From positions 2,312,501 to 2,376,500 of the forward strand of contig NZ_CP145905.1 in the NCBI RefSeq assembly GCF_036894955.1: a stretch of 64,000 bases of DNA. Reading direction: 5' to 3'. The notes under the pieces were generated by a model. That model did not search any database. It saw nothing but the letters and a program-made list of their open reading frames with translations, and was not told the DNA's origin. This document shows positions 9,715 to 18,800 of the stretch, in pieces. Both the position numbers and the translations under genes were made by a program. Origin of the DNA: Paenibacillus sp. KS-LC4. Lineage in GTDB: Bacteria; Bacillota; Bacilli; Paenibacillales; Paenibacillaceae. How positions within the stretch are numbered: the stretch's first letter is position 1; the number at the start of each line of letters is the position of its first letter.

Positions 9715-9855
9715 TTATGAACGTGCCCAAACATAGTAGACAGGAGGAGCATATAAACCTCTAAAATAGATTCCTTTGAATCCACCTAAACTGTCTGCTA
9801 AACCGATTGCTGCAAAGCTAAAACTGTTAAGGAAGAGGGTAAGAAACAGAACTCT
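9715..9855 (-). pseudogene. Possible secreted-peptide remnant lacking a normal start codon
   Basis: On the minus strand, 46 codons are open between a TAG (9856-9858) and a TAA (9715-9717). They read as a hydrophobic segment (VLFLTLFLNSFSFAAIGLAD) followed by a Gly- and aromatic-rich tail (GLYAPPVYYVWARS). The composition resembles a short secreted peptide. There is no ATG, GTG or TTG in the frame, only a CTG at 9847-9849. It may therefore be a decayed gene, a CTG-started peptide, or chance. The two-helix microprotein starts 27 bases after its stop. Confidence 0.25.
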
Positions 9856-9990
9856 CTATATGGTAACAGATTATGGATAAAGTGTGGTATATTAGCTATG
9901 AACCTTCAAAAAAGCTGTTTTTAACCATAGAGAGATTTATAGTGGAGATCGAAACTTTTATACCGAAATCCAAGAGGATGGTGTGTATGG

Positions 9991-11622
9991 GTGGAAAAGA
10001 GTATGAGGGATCAGCAGCGATTGAACGCGGTCATAGCATTTGCAGACCATGTGCTTAAGGAGGGAAGGGGCCGCAGCGGATGGGAGGCTAGCCCGTTGCT
10101 TGCAGACGGAATTGACGTCAGGACAAAGGAGCCTGTCACCTGGCGATTTCCCGGAGGGCGCGAGGTGGTGATGTCCAATTTGGCGAGCCAGCAAAATCTT
10201 TTTCGCACCTTTGTTGGGCTGTCGAGGCTTACAGGCGATGCGCAGTATGAAACGGCTGCTAAATTAGCGATTAAATTTCACTTTGATCAGCTTCAAAGCC
10301 CGTGCGGCCTGCTGCAATGGGGCGGGCATCGCCTGATTGATTTGAAAACGCTGAAAGTTGCCGGAGCGGAGGAAAAAAACGGAATGGTGCATGAGCTGAA
10401 AAACCATTTTCCGTATTATGAGCTCATGTACGAGGTTGATCCAGCAGCTACCATCCGCTACATTAGAGCGTTATGGAATGCACATGTATTCAACTGGAGC
10501 ACCCTCGAAATTAGCAGACACGGCAGCTTCGGCTTGAAAAGCAGCAGGCTGTGGGCACACGAATTTCGGGATGCCGAGCCGTTTGCAGAGGTAAGCGGGC
10601 TGTCTTTTCTGAACGCGGGAAATGATCTAATCTATGCGGCAGGGATGCTGTACAAGCTGGCGGGCGAGAAGGGAGCTCTGCTCTGGCTGAAGAGGCTTGC
10701 CCGCCAATATAACAAGGCGAGAAATGTGGATACAGGCTTAGGTGCCTATCAATTCAATCAAGCGAGAAAAGTGTATGCTACAAATGACGACAGCAATACG
10801 CATTCCCGCTTCGGGGACAGGGCTGGGCGGCAATTCGGTCCCGAGTTTGGAGACGCAGCTTTGGAAGGCAAAATGCTGCTGGAAGCGCAGGCCACTACCG
10901 TCTACTATGAAAATACATTGATGCAGCTCCAGCTTGTAAGCACGATTGGGGATGCTGTAAAGGAGCTGGCTCAATGGTCAAGGCAAGGGCTCGGCGCTTT
11001 TTTGAAATACGGCTACCTTGCGGAACAGAATACGTTTAAGCCGATGCTTACCGACAGTACGGATTTATCGGGATACGTCCTTAAACGGGACGGCTATTAT
11101 GGAGATAAAGGCACCCTCATTAGCCAGTTTCCCGCTACTAGCAAATTTTTGCTTTCTTATGTAAGGACGTTTATACAAACGGGCGACGAAAGCCTATGGG
11201 AAGCAGCAAGAAGCATCGCCAAGGGGAATGGACTTGGGGACATCGGCCGCGAGCCTGGCGTGGGTGCTGCTCTGGATTTCAGGGCGCCATGCGACGATGC
11301 AAGAGCGCTTTATGCGATGCTTGATGTGTATTCGAAATTCGGACATGCAGAGTACTTGGAAATGGCTAGAACAATAGGCGATAATATCGTCAGCAAAAAA
11401 TTTCATTTCGGCTATTTTCTGCCGGCAAGCAACTGCAAGTATGCGAGCTTTGATGCAGCCGAACCGCTTGCCCTTCTTGCTCTGCATGCTGCAATTGAGG
11501 CAAAGCAGCAATATGTTCCCGCTTTCATTGATGGGAAAGGATTTTTTCATGCCAATATGCAAGCTTTGGATGGCACCATCAAGACATGGAAGTCCCCCCA
11601 GCTGTACAAGGTAACGATCTGA
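9991..11622 (+). CDS. PL2-family pectate lyase (intracellular exo-type likely)
   Basis: Protein of 543 residues with no signal peptide. It resembles polysaccharide lyase family 2 (the length matches cytoplasmic PelW of Dickeya). These enzymes cleave polygalacturonate by beta-elimination in an (alpha/alpha) barrel with a bound metal. Candidate family residues are visible: His113 in WGGHRLID, Glu135 in VHELKNHF, and adjacent Arg176-His177 in ISRHGSFG, matching in spacing the His/Glu/Arg-His set known from Yersinia PL2 enzymes. Start GTG 9991 has an AAGAGG site; ATG 10003 is an alternative. It is convergent with the VOC gene, the two stops being 2 bases apart. Without a signal peptide it would act on short imported galacturonides. 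Family call is from memory of motifs and is probable, not certain. Confidence 0.68.
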   Translation: MEKSMRDQQRLNAVIAFADHVLKEGRGRSGWEASPLLADGIDVRTKEPVTWRFPGGREVVMSNLASQQNLFRTFVGLSRLTGDAQYETAAKLAIKFHFDQLQSPCGLLQWGGHRLIDLKTLKVAGAEEKNGMVHELKNHFPYYELMYEVDPAATIRYIRALWNAHVFNWSTLEISRHGSFGLKSSRLWAHEFRDAEPFAEVSGLSFLNAGNDLIYAAGMLYKLAGEKGALLWLKRLARQYNKARNVDTGLGAYQFNQARKVYATNDDSNTHSRFGDRAGRQFGPEFGDAALEGKMLLEAQATTVYYENTLMQLQLVSTIGDAVKELAQWSRQGLGAFLKYGYLAEQNTFKPMLTDSTDLSGYVLKRDGYYGDKGTLISQFPATSKFLLSYVRTFIQTGDESLWEAARSIAKGNGLGDIGREPGVGAALDFRAPCDDARALYAMLDVYSKFGHAEYLEMARTIGDNIVSKKFHFGYFLPASNCKYASFDAAEPLALLALHAAIEAKQQYVPAFIDGKGFFHANMQALDGTIKTWKSPQLYKVTI

Positions 11623-11624
11623 GC

Positions 11625-12014
11625 TTATTGCTCGACCAATTCTATAATGCCCATATTATTTTTGTACAAAAAAACGACCTTCTTATTGCTGATAGCCGGA
11701 GCCTCCAAAGCCTCGGCTATGACTATATAGCCAAGCTTCTTCAGTTGATCGGTCTTCTCCGACAGGTTCGACGTTTCATAGCAGAAATGATAGGGTGTGC
11801 TTCCAGCTTTTTTTAACAGATTTTTAACCGGGGACTGGTCATTAAGCGGACAGACCAGCTCCACTAGATAGGTACCGTTTTTAATAAATTGAATGACTAT
11901 ATTCCGGTGCTCATCCTGACATTTTTCACCCTCCACTTCGTATCCAAGGGCAATAAACTCCTGCAATGCCCTATCTATATCCTCTACGACGTAGCCTACA
12001 TGATGCACCTTCAT
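11625..12014 (-). CDS. VOC-superfamily (glyoxalase-fold) protein
   Basis: A 129-residue vicinal-oxygen-chelate protein. It starts MKVHHVGYVVEDIDRALQEF and contains FIKNGTYLVELVCP and, near the end, FLYKNNMGIIELVEQ, the pattern of methylmalonyl-CoA-epimerase-like or lactoylglutathione-lyase-like members. Metal ligands consistent with the fold are His4/His5, Glu62 (VELV), His85 (YHFCYET) and the C-terminal Glu (IELVEQ). GGAG lies 8-11 bases before the ATG. It is divergent from the biosynthetic cluster at 12298 and shares the upstream region with it, so it could belong to that cluster, but nothing proves it. Substrate unknown. Confidence 0.75.
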   Translation of the reverse strand: MKVHHVGYVVEDIDRALQEFIALGYEVEGEKCQDEHRNIVIQFIKNGTYLVELVCPLNDQSPVKNLLKKAGSTPYHFCYETSNLSEKTDQLKKLGYIVIAEALEAPAISNKKVVFLYKNNMGIIELVEQ

Positions 12015-12160
12015 ATGCTTCCACTCCTACTTTCGTTTATTTTCCATATTCATCCCTATACCAAAGACTTATGGGTCTCATAGCCCACTTCACAAATATA
12101 ATATAATCCTCTAGCGTCAAATAAACAAGATAATTGACATCATCGACAAGAAAAGGGAAT

Positions 12161-12192
12161 TCGTTGACAACGATTCGACAATCGTCTACGAT
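12161..12192 (+). promoter_or_regulatory. Candidate promoter with overlapping palindromes before the biosynthetic cluster
   Basis: TTGACA (12164-12169), 17 bases, TACGAT (12187-12192) form a sigma-A-like promoter about 105 bases before the FkbH-like gene. Two inverted repeats overlap it: TCGTT-GAC-AACGA (12161-12173) over the -35 box and ACGATT-CGAC-AATCGT (12170-12185) filling the spacer. This is a likely repressor site; no regulator gene is adjacent. Confidence 0.5.
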
Positions 12193-12297
12193 AAAAATGG
12201 CTTTGTTGTAAAAAATTATAAACTTCCAGATGTAGCGGCTTAAAGCTAGAGAAGGCTGTAAAAATGCTATATTATTCCATGCAAGGGGAGAAGTTTC

Positions 12298-14469
12298 GTG
12301 AATATGACCAGTCGTGATTTAAATCTCGTATTTTCGGCAACGTTTACAGCAGAACCAGTCAGAAGGTCCCTAGTATTTTGGTTGGAGAAGCTAGGGATAA
12401 ACGCTGCTATTCAATATGAGAATCAGGTGTTCAAGCAACTGCTCGATCCTTACAGCGCAATGCGCCAAAACAATGGGATCAACGTCATACTCATTCGTTT
12501 TGATGATTGGTTTAGGGTTGAGGATGGTTTGGAAACGGAGATCAGGAAAGATGCTTTATTGCAAACCAAAGTCGACCGAAACATCGTTGATCTGCTGAAT
12601 GCTGTGAAAGCATCTGTAGAAGCGACATCAGCCATTCATATCGTATGCATTTGCCCTCCTTCGCCACTAATGGAATGGAGCACCGAAACGACTAGCGATT
12701 ATATAGAGATAGAGAACCGATTATATCAAGGACTTCAGGGGCTGACCGGGGTTGTACCCGTTGCTTCTTCTGACATTCTGGAGCTATACCCCGTAGCGGA
12801 TTACTATGATTTCCATTCGGATAAAATGGGCCATATTCCGTACAAACAGATCTTTTTTGATGCGCTCGGTACGGTCATTGCCAGAAAAATCTATTCGGCC
12901 ACAAGCTTGCCTTATAAAGTCATTGTGTTGGATTGTGACCAGACGCTGTGGAAGGGTATTTGCGGCGAGGATGGAGTGGATGGAATCGAAGTGGACTCCT
13001 ACAGAAAGCAGCTGCAGGCGTTTATGCTGGAGCAGCAGCGCTTAGGGATGCTCCTATGTTTTTGCAGCAAAAATAATGAAAGCGATATCATTGAGGCGCT
13101 GAAGCGTCCCGACATGTTGATCAAGCCCGAGCATATCGCGGCCTCCAGAGTCAACTGGGAGCGCAAATCAGATAATTTGGAAGCATTAGCTAGAGAGCTG
13201 AATCTGGGTCTCGACAGCTTCATCTTTATTGACGACAGCCCCGTCGAATGCATGGAGGTTAAAGCCCGCTGTCCTCAAGTTTTGACGTTATGCTTGCCTG
13301 AAAAAGACGAGGACATCCCGCTTTACTTAAGCAATATTTGGGCATTTGATCGTATAAATACGACTGCGGCAGATGCGAGTCGTACAGCATTGGTTAAGCA
13401 AAATACGGAGCGGAATAAGTTCCAGCAGGAAATGCTGTCCTACGAAGCTTTTATTAGCGGACTGGAGCTGAACGTCAGCATTTCTCCGCTAGGTGATGCA
13501 GAGCTGGCAAGAGCGGCTCAATTGACTCAAAGGGTGAATCAATTTAACTTTACTACGATTAGGTACTCGGAAGCGGAGCTTAAAAGGATCGGCAACGAGG
13601 ACAATATGAGCTGCTTTACCGTAGCTGCCAGTGATAGATTTGGAGATTATGGAATAGTAGGCTTGGTTGTATGCCGCGAGCAGGGTTCAAAGCTTATCGT
13701 GGACAGCTTCCTGCTTAGCTGCAGAGCTTTAGGCAAAGGAATCGAGTATACCATGCTTGCGAAAATGGGCGAATTGGCTTCGGCCAAAGGTCTGGGCCAA
13801 GTGGACGTTGTTTTTGTTCCAACCGCCAAGAACGAGCCTGCCGCGCAGTTTTTAGACTTAATCGGAGCACAAAGCGCAGCAGCTTCGGCTGAAAATAAAG
13901 CATATTCGTTCACGGCTGCGTTTGCGAAAGCAATAGACTTTACGGCCTACCTGGAGCAAGCCGGCCGCATACGTGAGGAAGTTCATATAGCCGCGCAGCA
14001 GACGGCAAGCGGTGCTGATCCGATCATTTTAGAGATGCTGGACGATATTGGCAGGCATTTGAATACGTCGAGAAGCATACACGCCAAAGTGGAGGCGGCC
14101 TCGCAAGGCATAACTGGCGAGCGGGCGGAGTATGTAGCTCCAAGGAATGAATTCGAGAAAAAAATATTGAACATTTGGGAAGAGGTTTTAGTCATTGAGC
14201 AAATTGGAGTAATGGATAATTTGTTTGAGGTGGGCGGCGAATCCATTAAAGCGATTCAGATCTTGTCCAGAATTCGAGAGGAATTCGAAGTGGATTTGCC
14301 AATGACGGTACTGTTCGAAGGATCGCTTACCATTGCAGGACTCGCCGAGGCCGTCGAAACCAGCCTGCTCAGCAGCTTCGATGAGGACTCGATTGCGGAA
14401 CAATTAGCGGCCTTGGAAAACCTGACGGAAGAAGAAATCGAGCAGCTGCTTCGGGAAGAGAGCGAGTGA
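12298..14469 (+). CDS. FkbH-like HAD/GNAT protein with C-terminal carrier domain
   Basis: Members of this family take 1,3-bisphosphoglycerate, dephosphorylate it and load a glyceryl unit on a carrier protein. The protein has 723 residues. The N-terminal SGNH-like region (1-200) ends with the typical DFHSDKMGHIPY. The HAD-IIIC domain (about 205-345) has the nucleophile and acid Asp in VLDCDQTLWKG (D212, D214), CSKN (257-260) and IDDSPVEC. A GNAT-like acyl-transfer domain lies at about 390-560. A carrier domain (about 615-690) has the phosphopantetheine Ser in FEVGGESIKAIQ (S649), then an acidic tail LTEEEIEQLLREE. Start GTG 12298 follows GGGGAGAAG; ATG 12304 is possible. It opens the cluster and overlaps or nearly touches the glycosyltransferase gene. 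No FkbG/I/J/K methoxymalonate partners are present, so glyceryl itself is the likely building block. Confidence 0.88.
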   Translation: MNMTSRDLNLVFSATFTAEPVRRSLVFWLEKLGINAAIQYENQVFKQLLDPYSAMRQNNGINVILIRFDDWFRVEDGLETEIRKDALLQTKVDRNIVDLLNAVKASVEATSAIHIVCICPPSPLMEWSTETTSDYIEIENRLYQGLQGLTGVVPVASSDILELYPVADYYDFHSDKMGHIPYKQIFFDALGTVIARKIYSATSLPYKVIVLDCDQTLWKGICGEDGVDGIEVDSYRKQLQAFMLEQQRLGMLLCFCSKNNESDIIEALKRPDMLIKPEHIAASRVNWERKSDNLEALARELNLGLDSFIFIDDSPVECMEVKARCPQVLTLCLPEKDEDIPLYLSNIWAFDRINTTAADASRTALVKQNTERNKFQQEMLSYEAFISGLELNVSISPLGDAELARAAQLTQRVNQFNFTTIRYSEAELKRIGNEDNMSCFTVAASDRFGDYGIVGLVVCREQGSKLIVDSFLLSCRALGKGIEYTMLAKMGELASAKGLGQVDVVFVPTAKNEPAAQFLDLIGAQSAAASAENKAYSFTAAFAKAIDFTAYLEQAGRIREEVHIAAQQTASGADPIILEMLDDIGRHLNTSRSIHAKVEAASQGITGERAEYVAPRNEFEKKILNIWEEVLVIEQIGVMDNLFEVGGESIKAIQILSRIREEFEVDLPMTVLFEGSLTIAGLAEAVETSLLSSFDEDSIAEQLAALENLTEEEIEQLLREESE

Positions 14470-14477
14470 GGCAGGGC

Positions 14478-15806
14478 ATGAAGCTGTTGCTAGCACAAAA
14501 TGCATCCTATTATCCTGCACTGGGCGGAGCCAATAAATCTAACCGAACGCTTATGGAAGCATTAAGCCGCTTAGGGCATGAGTGCCGCGTCGTTTCTACA
14601 GCCTTGGTCAATAGTGCCTCAGAACAAGACCAGCCGGGTGATGGTGAGATTGAGGTCATATCCTCAAGTCCCGAAGTGTCCGTCTTCCAGCTTAAAGGTG
14701 TTGCTGTTCATGCTGTGAAGGTGCGAGCAGCGATGGACAGCGCAAGGCTGAAAAACTATTTAATCAGGCAAATAGAGGACTTTGCTCCCGATAGAATTTT
14801 AATTTCTACGGAGGATGTGGGGCATGTACTGCTGGAGGCGGCTGTAAACCATGCAGCCTCCAAAGTCGTCTACCTCGCCAGAACAACGCTCTATCTGCCC
14901 TTTGGACCGGATTGTTTTATAGAGGCGCCGGATAAGACGGAGCTGCTGCGCAAAGCGGCAGCCATTGTTGTCGTAGGCGATTATCTCAAGGACTATATGT
15001 GGCAGTGGGCCAAGCTCAAAGCAGAGGTGCTGCCCATTTCCTTGTTTGGCGATGGGCCCTTTCCGAACTATGGTAATTTCGAGCAGGGCTATGTGGCCAT
15101 GGTTAACCCGTGTGCTTACAAGGGGATATCCATTTTTCTAGAGCTGGCGCGCTCCTTTCCGGAGCTGTCATTTGCCGCCATCCCGACATGGGGGACGACC
15201 TCCGAAGATATGAAAGCGCTGCTGGAGCTCAAAAACGTTCGTATTTTTGATCCAGTAGACGATATGAACAAGCTTTTTTGCCAAACCCGCGTTATGCTCG
15301 TGCCGTCCCTATGGGCGGAGGCCAAATCAAGGACGATCGTTGAGGCTATGCTGCGAGGCATCCCTGTTCTGGCAAGCGACGTTGGAGGAAATCCAGAAGC
15401 CAAGCTGGGAGTAGAGTATGTGCTTCCAGTAAATCCAATTAAGGGCTACAAACAGGCTGTTGATGAACGCAGTCTGCCCGTATCGGACATACCAGAGCAG
15501 CCTATGCAGCCGTGGCAGGAGGCACTTGGACGATTATTGAGTGACAGGAAGCACTATGAGGATGTATCAAGGCGTTCACGGGAAGCGGCTCTGGATTATG
15601 TGGAAAATAGGGGAGGAAGCAGGCGTGTTGAAGCCTACTTGCTGAATTTGCAGGCTGCATCGGAAAATAGGCAGCAAACCGTCCTTGTCCCTGCTGCTAA
15701 AGAGAGCACCGTTGCCCAAATGACCGATAAGCTTACTCCTGCGCAGAAGGCGCTGCTTGCCTTAAGGTTAAATAAAAAAAATCAAAGCCGGGGTAATGAC
15801 CAATGA
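14478..15806 (+). CDS. GT-B glycosyltransferase (GT4-like) of the cluster
   Basis: About 442 residues. The N-terminal half starts KLLLAQNASYYPALGGANKS, the Gly-rich acceptor loop of GT4 enzymes. The C-terminal half has the nucleotide-sugar site LVPSLWAEAKSRTIVEAM, an E-x7-E-like motif, followed by RGIPVLASDVGGNPEA. The last 25 residues (KLTPAQKALLALRLNKK) repeat a motif found at the N-terminus of the NRPS and at the C-terminus of the next glycosyltransferase, suggesting a docking helix. ATG 14478 with GAGGCAGGG upstream is preferred; GTG 14466 overlapping the previous stop is an alternative. The 3' end overlaps the NRPS start by 4 bases. It probably attaches the sugar prepared by the kinase and nucleotidyltransferase at the end of the operon. 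Donor and acceptor unknown. Confidence 0.82.
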   Translation: MKLLLAQNASYYPALGGANKSNRTLMEALSRLGHECRVVSTALVNSASEQDQPGDGEIEVISSSPEVSVFQLKGVAVHAVKVRAAMDSARLKNYLIRQIEDFAPDRILISTEDVGHVLLEAAVNHAASKVVYLARTTLYLPFGPDCFIEAPDKTELLRKAAAIVVVGDYLKDYMWQWAKLKAEVLPISLFGDGPFPNYGNFEQGYVAMVNPCAYKGISIFLELARSFPELSFAAIPTWGTTSEDMKALLELKNVRIFDPVDDMNKLFCQTRVMLVPSLWAEAKSRTIVEAMLRGIPVLASDVGGNPEAKLGVEYVLPVNPIKGYKQAVDERSLPVSDIPEQPMQPWQEALGRLLSDRKHYEDVSRRSREAALDYVENRGGSRRVEAYLLNLQAASENRQQTVLVPAAKESTVAQMTDKLTPAQKALLALRLNKKNQSRGNDQ

Positions 15807-18800
15807 GCAAAGGATTGGATAACAACGCGGTTGCAGAAAAATGGAGTGGCCTTTCGGACAAACAGAAGGCATTGCTGGCTCTGAGGATGAAAAAACAAGG
15901 GGCAGAGCAGCCGGCGCAAAGCTTGAAGATCACCCGGCTGGAAAGAACCGGCGAAGACCGCTTTATGGCCTCCTATTCGCAGAAGCGTTTCTGGTTTCTT
16001 GATCAATGGCATACGAACAAGGCCGCCTATAATACCCATCTTGTTTCCAAGCTGGTGGGCAGGGTGGACTTGAATGCGCTTAAGCAAACCTTCGATGCGA
16101 TTGTAAGCAGGCATGAAATATTGCAGATGGTTTATCGTAATCGCGAGCATGAGGTGGAGTGCTGCCGTCATTCCAATCCGCTCGTTGTGATAGACGAGAA
16201 ATCGGTAAAGGCGTTCACCAGAAAGCAGCTAGAGGAGAAGATCGAGGACTTTGTTCACGAAGAGGTGCATAATCCGTTTGATTTGGCTAACGATTTGCCA
16301 ATAAGGGTGACGCTGCTATCTGCTTCCAAAAAAGAGCACTATCTGATTATCGTCATCCACCACATCGTGTCGGATATGTGGTCCTTGCGTGTGTTGAACA
16401 GGGAAATCGAATGTTTTTACAATGCCTTTGCCAATGGCCGGCAGCCGGAGCTCCCGGAGCTTCCCGTGCAGTATATGGATTATGCGCAATGGCAACGGAA
16501 TCTATTAGAGGGAAAAGTGACAGAGAGACAGACCCAGTACTGGAAGGAACAATTGGCGGGAGCTCCACCGTGTCTGCCATTGCTGACGGATTTTCCCCGT
16601 CCAGATGTCCAAACCTATAATGGGAAGGTTCATAAATTTATTATTCCAGAAGGCATGGCAGGCAAAATTCAGACGCTTGCCAGTGAAGAAGCGATAACCC
16701 CCTTTGTTTTTTCACTAACGGCTTTTGCTATTTTACTTAACCGTTATACCCAAGCGGATGATATCGTCATAGGTTCTCCGGTTGCGGGGCGTACCCATAA
16801 AGAGGTTGAAAACCTGATGGGCTTGTTCATTAATACGCTGGCGATCAGAGTTCGTTTGGAGGACAATCCCCGGATCAGGGAGCTGCTGCAAACGGTCAAA
16901 AAAACGGTTATGGGCGCCGTGGCAAACCAGGAGCTTCCCTTTGAGAAGCTTGTGGAGGAATTGCAAATTGAGCGTGATTTGAGCTATTCTCCTGTTTTTC
17001 AGGTAATGTTTAATTTTCAAAGCATAGAGAAAACAGCTTTGCAGCTTGCCGAGCTGGAGGTCAGTCCTTTTTTGCGCAGCAACAATACGACAAAGTTTGA
17101 TTTGAATTTGGCCGTCAAGTACATTGAAGGCGAAATGACCTGCTTCTTGACCTACAACACCGATCTATTCCTTCCCGAAACGATTCAGCGCATGGCTGGC
17201 CATTATATGGAGATTATTTCCTCTATGGCCGAAGGCTTTAACTTAAAAGCTCATGACATGGAGACGCTTACCCCACTAGAAAAACAAACACTAATCTCTG
17301 AATGGAGCTTTTCTGAACACAAAAATCATCCTGATGTTCCGTATGTTCACCGGCTTTTCGAGGAGCAAGTGCAGAAAAGTCCAGCTGCTATTGCCGCTGC
17401 TTGTCAGGGCAGGTGTTACACATACGAGGAGCTTAACCAAAGAGCCAACAAGCTTGCCCGCTATTTATCGGCTAAAGGAGTTGGCCCTGAAACACGTGTA
17501 GCCTTATTGGCTGAGCGTTCGCTTGAAACGGTAGTCGCTATTCTTGGCATTTTGAAAGCAGGCGGAGCCTACGTCCCCATTGATCCCTTGTTTCCTGTCG
17601 ACCGTATCAGGTACATACTGGAGGATGCCTCCATTGATATTGTAGTTGCCGAGGAGCATTTGGTGGTTTCCTTCGGCGCTGCGAAAGCGGCGCAGTGGGT
17701 GTATCTCGACACGGACTGGCCTGCCATCGCCGAGCAGAGCAGTGACAATATGACGGTGCCGCTGCAGCGTTCCAATCTGATTTACATCATTTATACATCA
17801 GGCTCTACAGGCAAGCCGAAGGGCGTTGCAGTAGAGCATGGGAATTTTCTGAATTACTATTTCGGCGTCATGCAGAGGCTCAATGTCGAGCCAGGCCTTA
17901 AATATGCGATTGCTTCCACCTTTGCCGCTGACCTCGCCACTATTAATGTGTGGGCAGCCTTAAACACGGGGGGACAGCTTCATATTTTGACCTATGACCA
18001 ATCCGTTGACTCTCAGCAGTATGCCAAATATTTCAGAGAGCACGGAATTGATGTCATCAAAATGGTCCCGAGTCATTTCAAGGCGCTGCGAGAACGGGTG
18101 AATCTGCGCGATATTATTCCGAATAAACGGCTTATCCTTGCTGGCGAGCCCTCCTATTGGGACATGATTGATGATATCAGAGCGGCTAAGCCCGAGACGG
18201 AGCTTCAAATTCATTATGGGCCGACCGAAACGACGGTGTCCATGCTGACGTATACCGTAACCGAGAAAAGGCCCGCTCAGCATACGTCGGTGCTGCCGCT
18301 GGGGCGCCCGCTGCCAAATGTTTCTATTTATGTGCTGGATCATAAAATGCAGCTGGCGCCTATAGGAGTGCCAGGCGAGCTATTCATTGGCGGGCCGGGA
18401 GTTGCCAGAGAGTATTTAGGCAGACCGGAATTAAACGTTGAGAAGTTTATTCCCAATCCGTTCGATGCGGCAAATGGCGGACGGCTTTATCGAACCGGAG
18501 ATATTGTGCGTTATTTGGAAAACGGCATTATTGAGTTTTTGAGCAGAGTCGACGAGCAGGTGAAAATCCGGGGTTTTCGAATCGAGCTAGGAGAAATCCA
18601 ATCATCGCTGCTCGAATACCCCGGCATCAACGATGCTTTTGTGACCGTTCATGAAGATGCTGGCGGCGAGAAAAAGATCGCTGCCTACTATGTGCAGGGC
18701 GGCTCCCAGCCGGTTAACCTATCCGCATTGCGGAACGGTCTGAAGGAGAAGCTTCCGGGCTACATGGTTCCTGCGGTATTTATGGAGCTGGATAAAATGC

